Source: Pomacea canaliculata
Lineage: Eukaryota > Mollusca > Gastropoda > Architaenioglossa > Ampullariidae
Direction of reading: 5' to 3'
DNA: 64,000 nt
Assembly: GCF_003073045.1 (NCBI RefSeq)
Contig: NC_037601.1
Span: forward strand, 6,231,872 to 6,295,871
Under the pieces are notes generated by a model. That model worked only from the letters and a program-made list of their open reading frames with translations. It ran no database searches and had not been told where the DNA came from. Position 1 is the first letter of the stretch; each line of letters starts with the position of its first letter. Positions 54,901 through 64,000 of this stretch are shown one piece after another. The position numbers were made by a program, and so were the translations under genes.

Positions 54901-55448
54901 ATTATTGATTAGTTTGTTTCACAATGTTAGCCTAGAAAATGTTCATCAGGTGTGTTTTGCTAATTACTTTTCTCAATTAGGATGCAATTTAAAAATATCT
55001 TGAAAGAAAATCAATAAACTTCTTTTTTCAAGAGAAAAATCAGCAAAACATGGACTCTTGACAACGTCTCGAATTCCTGACAGTGTACGAGATAATAAAA
55101 TACTTCTCTAGCAGTGCCTGAAGTATGCAGTGGTTATAACAAAATTTATTTAAACCATTCACAGAAAGCATAGCGCAGAACTCTAGAGTGTGTAATGTAC
55201 AGCATCTACAGCAATAAAGAAATGCTATGAACAAATATTTATTTTCCCCAAAGCACCCAGCAGATCTATACATATACATCTATACACCTACATATGCTTA
55301 GTCTGTCCACATGTTCAACTTGTACTCTGCCAGTCTCCCCAACCATTTGCAGTAATGTATTTACAGTATCTTTCATAGTTTCTGAGGGCTGGTCTCCGCT
55401 CCACAAGAAAAGAACTTGCTGACCTACTTGTACTTCTATGTTGTCCAT
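51937..55448 (-). CDS. CIAPIN1: Anamorsin (cytokine-induced apoptosis inhibitor 1)
   Basis: Cytosolic Fe-S assembly factor (yeast Dre2) that receives electrons from NDOR1. Six coding exons in transcript order: 55448-55292, 54800-54574, 53896-53776, 52838-52710, 52348-52227, 52050-51937. They total 870 bases, 289 residues plus stop (human 312), with consistent phases. N-terminal methyltransferase-like domain: [37 protein letters not shown]. Linker: [17 protein letters not shown], then [19 protein letters not shown] and [15 protein letters not shown], close to human. Fe-S domain: CX9CX2CXC cluster ([18 protein letters not shown]) and twin CX2C-X7-CX2C ([15 protein letters not shown]), the intron falling between CGN and CYL; then [10 protein letters not shown]. 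All cysteines are present. The start [10 protein letters not shown] was chosen because the upstream in-frame ATG lies before an acceptor. Divergent from TPX2. Confidence 0.96.
53515..53729 (-). mobile_element. piggyBac-type MITE, copy 2
   Basis: A 215-bp element in a CIAPIN1 intron, opposite in orientation to the copy at 22557-22835. Left TTAA (53511-53514) is followed by CCCTCTGAGCAC; the right end read in reverse is CCCTTTGAGCAC, next to a decayed TTCAA. The inverted ends agree at 11 of 12 positions. The interior shares CCGAAAATTTATAGG and GGTCTAATGTTTA blocks with copy 1. It ends 46 bases from the exon 53776-53896, on its 5'-splice-site side. Confidence 0.8.
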
Positions 55449-56133
55449 GCTGATTCTACAAGTAACAACACACAGCAAATTATTGAGATGTTAGTACACA
55501 AAATCTCTAAGTGCCTATGATCCAAAGAAAAAATTGCTTCCGCTCGGGTTCAGATTTATCTTGAACTTTCCTATCATTCACTCAAACCATCAAACCAAAG
55601 TAATTAATGGACAAGAATCTTTGACCACCTATTACACTTGCTTATCTAGGTTGGAAAATGCTATTCACTTTTAATTTCGCTTTACGATATGAAACAACTA
55701 GAACTATATTAGCAGAGTCATCTCAAAGACGCCCATTAAACATGCATTAAAGAATATCGTGATGAAAGTTAGTAACCGTTACTCAGCATATTACTAAAGC
55801 AACAGTATTAGTAAAGATATTTTGCACTGTCGACAATGGAAGAATCAATCTAAATTTAAATCCTGTGTACACATGAATCATTACCAAGGACGTTAGATAA
55901 AATAATTATAAGACCTAAAAAGTCTTTGTGACGTGAGTTTTTGCTTCAAGTTCTTCGTTGTTAATTTTATAGCTAATTAAATGAAGGTCCGTGATCTTAT
56001 TTCTCTTTTGAAAATACAATCGAAACTACTGTACATTATTTCATCATAGTATTACAGACAACCTCCTTACAATCATAAATAGCCAGTGAGACAAATAACT
56101 CGGAGTTGCATGTATTACTTTTGATAAACTAAC

Positions 56134-56205
56134 CTGAGATGATTTCTACAATATGAAATCGAAACTCTCGCAAGTAGATGACCTTCACCCTAAGCAGAAA
56201 AGACT
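56134..56205 (-). other. CIAPIN1: CIAPIN1 non-coding first exon (5' end approximate)
   Basis: Inferred from a donor (CTCAG then GTTAGT, minus strand, at 56133) and the acceptor CTTGTAG that lies seven bases before the CIAPIN1 start codon. The 5' limit is a guess. Confidence 0.45.
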
Positions 56206-56474
56206 AGAAAACAACATGAATTATTTTTATTTTTTAGATATCGTTAATCAATTATATATAAAGCACTATCATTTTAAATATTTTATATTTTATGATAATT
56301 TAAACAATTTCTTTTTTTTATAATGTGTTCAACGTCAGTTTTTAGTCCGCAGAAATAACTCGAAATTTGATTGGCTGAAGCGGGCGGTGCGGGCAGATTG
56401 AAATTTTGTGTGGTGTAGCATATGAAACTACAATTGAGAGGATTTCATACATTTAATATTTGTCATATATATAG
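56206..56474. promoter_or_regulatory. Shared CIAPIN1/TPX2 divergent promoter
   Basis: About 270 bases between the inferred CIAPIN1 first exon and the TPX2 start codon. It contains an inverted CCAAT box (GATTGGCT, 56369-56376) directly followed by a GC-rich, E2F/GC-box-like stretch (GCGGGCGGTGCGGGC, 56380-56394). CCAAT boxes bound by NF-Y are common in mitotic gene promoters, which fits TPX2. The functional assignment is inference. Confidence 0.55.
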
Positions 56475-59400
56475 ATGGCTCACGTAGAAGACGATAGTCG
56501 ATGGGACTATGATTGTCCTCAGTACATTGATTTTACAGTCCCATTGCAGTTTAATGACGGTGCAGACAAACTGTTTGGTAAGTAAAATTTTTGAAACTGG
56601 GTGTCGGAATTCGGTCGATCCTTTTGCTTACTTTTGAGACGCGGTGGTGCGACAAAAGTTTAAACAATAATCGTCGTGAAGAAAACAACAATAAAGATAG
56701 AGTAAACTATATATAATCCAAAATAAAGCAATCGATATTAGAAAAGAGATCAAATACGTACTGCTAAATTGCTAGTAAAAATTAGACTCGATTCTATGAA
56801 GGGAAGAAGAATCAAGGGAGATCTTAATCAGCTAAGACATTTCATGGTTGCGATGACATTCATTTGTATATATTTTTCTCCCCACAAACTAACATTAAAA
56901 GAAATTATTAGGGAAAGCTTTTTATCAGAAATACTTCTTCGCACAAATTTGTTTTTCACAGAGTTGAAACTCATATCTGGCTAACAGTAAATATGGAACA
57001 AATTTGAATAACTTCAATTACATTCCAAAATTCTGCTTTTCAATTTTGATGAATAATGAAATATGTATGTGGATCTCATGTATTAAGTATGCATACCCAG
57101 ACAATATTAAAATGACTTTTTATGAGGGGGACATTAAATAAGCCATGACACCTAGGCAATGATAGTCAGTCCCTACTACTACTACTTTGGATGAGGTAAT
57201 GATAGTTACCAAAAAAGAAAAAGAAGTTGCAGCAGCTTTTTATTTCTATTTTTTTTTTTTTTTTGCTTTTTTTGACACTTGTTGATCAGCATTACTCTAG
57301 ACTTAGCTGCATGAACTGCTTATCAGCTGATGTTGTGGTAGCTGGTAATGTAATTTGTAGGTCATTTGCAAACAGTTTGATAAACTAATATTTGATTAAA
57401 CCAGTTGATAAACCAGAAAGGTTTATACTATAAGAACAAATCTGATATATAGTAATCTGCTTCGAAATAGACTTAATTTTATTAGGTAGATCTATCTATT
57501 TCTCTTCATGCATCAGGTTGCACATAAGGCCTCAACCAGAGTCCGGTACCAATGTCGATCGGCTGAAACCCGCTCCAAGTGACCCCATGTCCAGCCCTTT
57601 CCTTTCTTCTCCCTTTCTACTGTTCTTCTCCAAGTTTCCTTTGGTGTTGGTTTCTGTAATATGCTTTTTTTACATGGTGGGGTTGTTAGCCCTACCACAA
57701 CCTACTTTACCTCTAGGTGAGGTGTCCACCTTAGTTGCCTCTTACGACATGCCTGGCTGGATGGCAGGGACCCTATTCTTACAATGCTTGCTAGGCAAGC
57801 ATACCCTGGGGTCCCACAGGGGTTATAAGGTAGATAGGTTCAGGAATTTCAGTTATGCCTACAGCTTTCGTGCTATTCCTTATTTTGTTTATTTTTCTAT
57901 TATTGGTCAGCTCTGGCAGGTTCAGGATGATGTTATAATCATACCAGCAATTTCTTAAAACTGGAGTCATGTAGGAGGTTTTTAAATATGTTAACATTAG
58001 GTGCAATCTTTGTGTTCCAGACGGCAATTCCAAAGAGATGCTGCCCTTAGTAAAAACGTTTCTGTGGATGCTTGATTGTGTTGCATACAAACTTGAAGAC
58101 TTTGTTAGTGTCAATATTATGAGTATGACTAATTGTAAGTTTGCATAAGATCTCACCTCACCTTGAAATTTTGAAAAGGTAACTGTAGCACTGCAAGATC
58201 TTCGTGTATAAAATTTAATAATCTTGTTGCTTTGAACCCTTTCTAGTACTAGAGACTCTTTTTTAGGATTTGTGACTTATTCAAAGATTGGGACCTTTTT
58301 TTAATTTGCCATGTTATATAGTATAAATTAATATGAGTGTCAGCTTTTAAAGATGTAAAAAACAAGTTCTAATTTTTTTTTTTCAAAATAGATTTGACAA
58401 ATAGTAACCTTTGGAAATTTGTGTGATCTACTTCATGCTTGGATGGGGTTTGGCATTTAGATATATGAAGTTCCCTTGTTTATGACCACTGTTTTAGTTG
58501 AAAAATATGCATCAGGATGACATGGTTTTTCTGCAAATTGTATATCTAACTACTCAATAATATCTAAATATTGCTCGCTAACATTTTAGACTCCCCTGTG
58601 GGACCCCGGGGTATGCTTGCCTAGCAAGCATTGCAAGAATAGGGTCCCTGCCATCCAGCCAGGCATGTCGTAAGAGGCGCTAAGGTGGACACCTCACCTA
58701 GAGGTAAAATAGGTTTGGTAGGGCATAACGAACCCACCATGTAAAAAAATCCTGTTAACAGAAACTAAAATCAGAGAAACTCGTCACAGATGGCGAAGGT
58801 AATGAAAGCACACCAGAGAGACTGGACTAATGACGGACGACAGCCAAACCGAAAGGGAGCTGGCGCCCCGACAGCGGATTTACTGAAGCCGAGGCAGAAG
58901 TTGAGGGTGGGGGGTGCTGGAACGTCCAAACCTTGTACGCCAGACTGGCAGGATGCTCCAATTAGTCAAGGAGTTTGACAACTACAACTTGGACATCCTG
59001 GGAGTCAGTAAGGTCAGATGGACTGGCACGGGGAAAGAGGAGACTAGAGTCAGGACATACATCTTGTTCTCAGGAAGATCAGACGCTCAGCCTCTGAAGG
59101 AGTAGCTCTACTCCTCAACAAGAAAACGGAAAAGGCACTGCTGGAATGGAAGCCTTATGGACCCAGGCTTTTGAGAGCAAGATTCCATTCCAAGTACACC
59201 AAGCTGACAGTGCTCAGCTTGCTATGGCACCAACAAATGACTCTGAGGCAGAAGACAAGGATGCTTTTTACGATCAGCTCTCAGGCAGCCTCAGAAAGCG
59301 TTCCAGCCACGACATGTTGCTCATCATCGGCGATCTCAATGCCAAGGTGGGAAGTGACAACACCTGCAGGGAGCATGTCATGGGCAAACATGGAATGGGA

Positions 59401-62400
59401 ACCATCAATGACAACGGAGAGAGACTGGCAGACTTTTGTGAAGAAAACAACCTACTGATTGGAGGCACACTCTTCCCACAAAAGTACATCACAAGGCAAC
59501 ATGGACATCACCAGATGGGATCACAAAGAACAGATAGACCATGTCATCATCAAACTCGAAAATGGAGAGCTCACTTCAAGATGTTTAGAGCCTACAGAGG
59601 AGCAGACATTGCCAGTGACCACACTCTTGTGATGAGCCACAGTTTCTCTGAAGCTTGCGTCGATCACGAGGAAAACAGGCACGTCAGCAGAGAGTGGACT
59701 CCGGCAAACTAAAAAATCCAGCCACCGAAAGGGCCTTTGCTATGGAAGTAAAGAACAGGTTCCAGGCACTAGAGAGACAACAAGAATGACCTTAGACGAC
59801 TCAATCGAGTCTTACAGGAATCAGGAGAAAAAATACTGGGCTTCCAACGGAAAAAGAAAGAACAGTGGATCAGAGAAGAGACATGGAAGAAGATAGAAGA
59901 GAGAAAGTCAGCCAAACAAAGAATCAACAGCACCAGATCTGAACGCCTGAAAGGAACAACACAGACAAAGATATGCAAAACTGAAACAAGAGGTAAAGAG
60001 GATGACAAGAACTGACAAAAGATATCACATAGAGAAACTGGCAGATGAAGGCAGAAAATGCAGCAAGTAAAAATGACCTGAAGACACTGTACAAGATAAA
60101 CAAACAGCTAAAACAACGGGTTTAAGAACAGTGATGTGCCAGTGAAAGACGTGAACGGTAATGTCGTCGAGGGAGAGGCAGGAAAACTACAGCGCTGGAG
60201 GGAGCATTTTGAGTCAGTTCTGAACAGACAGATCCCCTCAGCTTGCAGACATCCAGCCAGCAGCTATAGACCTTGACATCTGCACAGACCCACCAAGCCT
60301 GGAAGAAGTGACAGCAGCAGTCAAGACAATGAAGAGCGGCAAAGCACCAGGGGCAGATGGAATAACAGCAGAGATGTTTGAAAGCAGATATAAATGTGAC
60401 AGCTCCCAAGCTGACTGAAATCTTCAGGCAAATTTGGGAATCAGGGCAGGTCCCTGTTGCGTGGAAGACAGGGCTCATCTTCAAGTTACCCAAGAAAGGA
60501 GATCTTGGAGACTGCAATAATTGGAGGGGCATAAACATTCTTTCCCTCACCAGCAAGGTCTTCAGCAAGATTGTTTTGTCAAGACTGACGGCAACTCTTG
60601 AGAAAGACCTCGACCACAGCAAGCAGGATTTCGCCCTGGGCGATCCTGCTCCGAACACATCTTCATTCTGCGACAGATTCTGGAGCAGAGCAATGAATGG
60701 AACACACCGCTGTACATCATATTTCATAGACCTGGAGAAGGCTTTTGACAGCATCCACCGCGAGTCCTTATGGAAGATCCTGAGGCATTACGGAGTCCCT
60801 GCAAAACTTGTTCAGGTCATTGCAATGCTGTACAGCGATTTCAAATCCAGGTTGTCTGTGACACAGAGCTCACAGACCCTTCAACGTCAGTACTGGGGTG
60901 AAGCAGCAGGCTGCATTCTGTCGCCGTTCCTCTTCATCCTGGCCATGGACTGGATCATGAAGACTTCCACGACAGCGAGAGGAGAGGGCTCAGATGGACC
61001 ATGACTATGACAGCAACAACAGCACTGGAAGACTTGGACTTTGCTGATGACATTGCCTGCTGTCACACCGCCACCAAGACATGCAGGAAAAAACAAAGGC
61101 CTTCTCAGAAACAGCTGGAAACCTTGGCTTGAAGGTCAGCACAAAAAGACTAACAGTATGAGAGTGAACGCCAGAGTCCAAGACAGCATCAAACTAAATG
61201 GAGAAGAGATTGAGGAAGTTGACAGTTTCACCTATCTTGGTCCAAAATGTCAAACACTGGGGATGCGGAGGTGGAGATTCGAGCCCGACTGGCGAAAGCC
61301 AGTCAGGCCTTTGCCTCACTCAGGAGCACATGGAAGGCAAAAACATCAGCCAGAAGATCAAGCTGAGAATCTTCAAATCAAATGTGATCAGCACCCTCCT
61401 TTACGGATCAGAATCTTGGAAGATGACCAAAACCATCAGTAACAAGCTTGATGTCTTCCAAACAGATGCCTCAGGCGCATACTTAACATCTTTTGGCCAA
61501 ACACCATCACCAACGAAGAACTCCACCGAAGAAGTGAACGAGTCCATCACCACGCAGGTTCAACGAAGGCGTTGGCGATGGATTGGACATGTGCTCCGCC
61601 AGCAGACAGCAGACCTTTCCAGAGTCGCCTACGATGGACTCCAGACGGCCGAAGAAAACGAGGCCGCCCAAAGGAAACTTGGAGAAGAACAGTGGAAAGG
61701 GAGATGAAAGGAAAGGGCTGGACATGGGGTCACCTAGAGCGGGTTTCAGCCGATCGACATCAGTGGCGGACTCTGGTTGAGGCCTTATGTGCAACCTGAT
61801 GCACAAAGAGGAATAGATAGAATAGATAGATAGAACATTTTAGACTTTTGAGACTGAGCATAAAACTATTTAATACTTCCTATTTATAACTGACTTTTGT
61901 TCTTACCTTAAAATATTCCCATTATTTGATCCTGCAGCATGATTTCTTTAATTGTTCCTTTATTTTTGTAGAGCAAGGACTTATTGGAGAAGGTCCAAGT
62001 GTTACTTCACAGCATGGTAAGTTTATGGTCTATTCTAATAAAGTTGCCTAATCAGATTTAGCTTCAGCAATGAATGATGGAGAAAGATGTAAGGTCTCTG
62101 TGACCATTGCAGACTCTGTTGCATAATAGATTTCAGATTCAGAGTGACAAATGCAGAACTAAATGAGGGATTCAATCTAAACATTGAACTTGCAAAAACA
62201 TTCAAAGGCAATATATTAACAAATTCAAGCAGACTAGAGCAGCTTCCTTAAGCAAATACTAGAGTATGCATAGAATTTTGTAAAAATCTGATTCTGACTT
62301 TACTAAATGTTCAGTCCTTAAAACCCTACATTTTAATTACTAAACTCTGGCTACCTCAATGGTGTGTGTAGGTGGTGTATATGTATATAAGTCGATTCAT

Positions 62401-63210
62401 GTTGTATGATTCTGGATGATCTGACGATCGTGATGGTATCAAAACAATTTTCAAGTTTTGAAACAAACATTCTGAAAAGATAGGAATTATTTTTATGTTT
62501 TCTTGAAGAAATGTAACCACAGATAGATAAAGTTTGTTTCTGAAAATTATTATGATAAACTTTTAAGGTGTATTTTTATGTCTTTCAAGTTACAATGTGT
62601 ATCTTTGCCATAAAAAAATGCATTTTGGTCAAGAATACTTAGTCTTCATCTTTCCTACAGCTACGTTGGTGTGTGAGGCAACTAGCCATCCTCAAAATAA
62701 GGCAGAAAATCATTCACCAGAGAAACAAGTTCATTTGGTTGAGGAAACTCACAGAGAAGAGCCTCTAGAAGTACCCAAAAATTCATCAAACAGCTCAGGT
62801 ATTTTATCCATTAATTAATTTAAGAAACATCTTTTCCCTCAATTTCTTTCACACAAATATAGTCTATTGTTGCTTGTTATTGAGACAGGAGTTTATTAAT
62901 TTTGTTTCCTGTTGTTTTTTTTTTTTGGCTTTCAAAGAGAAAGCCCCTGAAGTCAAATCGCATTTTCTTTACATGAAGGGAAACCCTACCTTTAATTTTT
63001 ATTCAAAGTCTTTTTATTGCTTTTTGTGTATTATTTTAATGTGAGATGAAAAGAAGCATGCAGTAAATGATTTGATCTTGTTCACATCATGAATCATGTT
63101 TTTGCAGATGCAAAGTCCCTGGAGAAAGGAAAGGAACGGAAGCCAAGCAATTTGATCTGCTCTCTGGAGGAGTGGAGGCATCCTGGAAAACATGCATCAT
63201 CAGGACCAGA
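56475..63210 (+). CDS. TPX2: Probable TPX2 homolog, 5' part (continues past window)
   Basis: TPX2 is the spindle assembly factor that binds and activates Aurora A and nucleates microtubules. Exons 56475-56577, 61972-62016, 62661-62798 and 63108-63210 join with consistent phases to give about 129 residues, ending at phase 2 before the donor GTATGT. The N-terminus (RWDYDCPQYIDFTVPLQF, then ADKLFEQ) resembles the Aurora-binding start of TPX2 (human SYSYDAPSDFINF, then DSWFEE). The rest is hydrophilic and disordered (KGKERKPSNLIC), as in that family. Intron 1 is 5.4 kb and holds two LINE-related insertions. The identification rests on a short motif, so another disordered mitotic protein is possible. 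Confidence 0.6.
57492..57822 (-). mobile_element. 331-bp LINE-derived non-autonomous element (5' end fused to 3' end)
   Basis: On the minus strand this element begins CCCCTGTGGGACCCC, exactly as the LINE at 58593 does. It follows that LINE's first ~170 bases (to about 57655), then jumps to its last ~165 bases (from AAGGAAACTTGGAGAAG to the ATAGATAG tail). Everything between, including endonuclease and reverse transcriptase, is absent. It has its own 13-bp target duplication, TTATTAGGTAGAT at 57479-57491 and TTATAAGGTAGAT at 57823-57835 (12 of 13 the same), so it inserted independently as a short unit. This makes it a SINE-like hitchhiker on the LINE machinery. Confidence 0.85.
58593..61833 (+). 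mobile_element. Full-length RTE-like LINE (endonuclease + reverse transcriptase)
   Basis: A 3,241-bp element in intron 1 of TPX2 with a perfect 13-bp target duplication AACATTTTAGACT (58580-58592 and 61834-61846) and an ATAGATAG 3' tail. The 5' UTR is about 58593-58789. Coding in order: APE-type endonuclease pieces (LVKEFDNYNLDILGVSKVRW, LLIIGDLNAKVG near 59320, ASDHTLVMSH near 59615), linker, then reverse transcriptase ([58 protein letters not shown]), TYLG, and C-terminal WRWIGHVLRQQ and GRPKETWRRTVE. Length, single-ORF layout and simple-repeat tail suit the RTE clade. The frame changes several times (for example near 58920, 59100, 59220, 61000 and 61130), so it is dead. Same strand as the gene. 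Confidence 0.92.
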
Positions 63211-63699
63211 GTATGTGATATTCATTTTTTAAAAATGCTGATAATTTGACACATCTTTTTTCAACTTTTAACATGCTTACTGTACTGTACTGTTACTTAT
63301 GTATTGAACTTTGTAAATGCATCATGAATTTTGAGAGTTTGTCCCGTCGACTTTACAGTGGTTCTGAGGGGATTGCTCTACCTTAGATTTGTTTATTTTT
63401 TTTGTTTATTTTTTGTGTTTATTTTTTTTGGTGGTCGTGCTTCAACTTGGATAAAAGCAATTGGACCTTCATCTTGTTTAATGTGCTTCTGCTGCGTTTT
63501 TCATCCTTTTTCTGGTTGCATATAGAATGTTATTTCCTAAGTGCAAATTGTTCAAACTATTTGTAGAATTAGATTACCACCATGTTTCGCTTGCTTTGGC
63601 AACAACAATGGTTGCAGTAAATAAAATAAAGTGATGAATCACACATTTTGTTTCAGTTTATGGTAGATAAATTATTCATTATATTCTCCACATTAAGAG

Positions 63700-64000
63700 T
63701 GGCAACCCTCTTCTCCCACTTCACGAATCTCCAAATCAAGGACAGCAGGTGCAGAGGGCTGCTGTGTTTAGGTACCTTAGTCGGTACAGTGATCGACGGA
63801 GGCTCTCCTTTAGCGCTCACGTGAACCAAGTGTACAAAAAAAGGCCCAGCAGAGGCGTACTTCTGAGGAGACTTCGCAGCTTCGACGTCAGCTCTGGGGT
63901 GGCTGGAGACTGTGTACAGGTCTCTCTTGTTGAGAGCATCCTCTCATTCAACATTCGCTGCCTGGTATGTGTAGCACGTTCTACTAGTCAAAGACAAGGA
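63700..64000 (+). mobile_element. CR1/Rex-like LINE reverse transcriptase fragment (cut by window edge)
   Basis: Open to the window end in one frame. The translation VFRYLSRYSDRRRLSFSAHV, then NQVYKK, LLRRLRSFDVSSG and LVESILSFNIRCLV follows the reverse-transcriptase C-terminal pattern YRYLG..ID.KL.FS.HV..VYKK..QRL.LLRKLRSF.VS...LES.L.F.I. of CR1/Rex-group LINEs. The YLG glycine is replaced by Ser. The left limit is approximate. It is a different family from the two RTE-like copies. Confidence 0.75.

Noticed and set aside
59146-59712. 188- and 208-codon open frames as novel genes at 59146-59712 and 60378-61004
   Set aside because: Their translations are endonuclease and reverse transcriptase pieces of the RTE-like LINE.

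Overview
This is a eukaryotic, intron-rich, AT-leaning nuclear window. The predicted proteins are animal-like, and together with the gene structure and the repeat types (RTE-like and CR1-like LINEs, Tigger and piggyBac-type non-autonomous elements) this suggests an invertebrate, plausibly a lophotrochozoan such as a mollusc. That taxonomic call is inference. I rebuilt six host genes by joining exons at GT-AG sites (one GC-AG) with consistent phases and by recognising the protein families.

Layout: (1) 1-11.5 kb, DDX27 (+), a nucleolar DEAD-box helicase. Its first exon(s) lie off the left edge, and its penultimate coding exon is tandemly duplicated. (2) 11.5-20 kb, a long gap with one CpG-rich, promoter-like patch and one orphan coding-like piece. 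(3) 20-28.6 kb, PSKH1 (+), two coding exons split by a 7.35-kb intron. (4) 28.6-34.5 kb, AT-rich sequence without recognisable coding. (5) 34.5-42.65 kb, WDR89 (-), 12 coding exons, with a 5'-truncated LINE and an internally deleted Tigger element in its introns. (6) 43.2-50 kb, OSGEP (+), complete at 335 codons and head-to-head with WDR89. (7) 51.9-56.2 kb, CIAPIN1/anamorsin (-), complete at 289 codons. (8) 56.5 kb to the right edge, the 5' part of a probable TPX2 (+), head-to-head with CIAPIN1. Its first intron holds a full-length RTE-like LINE with a perfect 13-bp target duplication. An opposite-strand 331-bp element consists only of the two ends of the same LINE. A CR1-like LINE fragment closes the window.

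The six genes are housekeeping or cell-cycle functions: rRNA maturation (DDX27), a membrane-anchored kinase (PSKH1), tRNA t6A formation (OSGEP), cytosolic Fe-S assembly (CIAPIN1), spindle assembly (TPX2) and an uncharacterised WD40 protein (WDR89). They do not form one pathway. The two close divergent pairs (WDR89/OSGEP, CIAPIN1/TPX2) probably share promoters. I found no CRISPR array, rRNA, tRNA or viral/LTR element.
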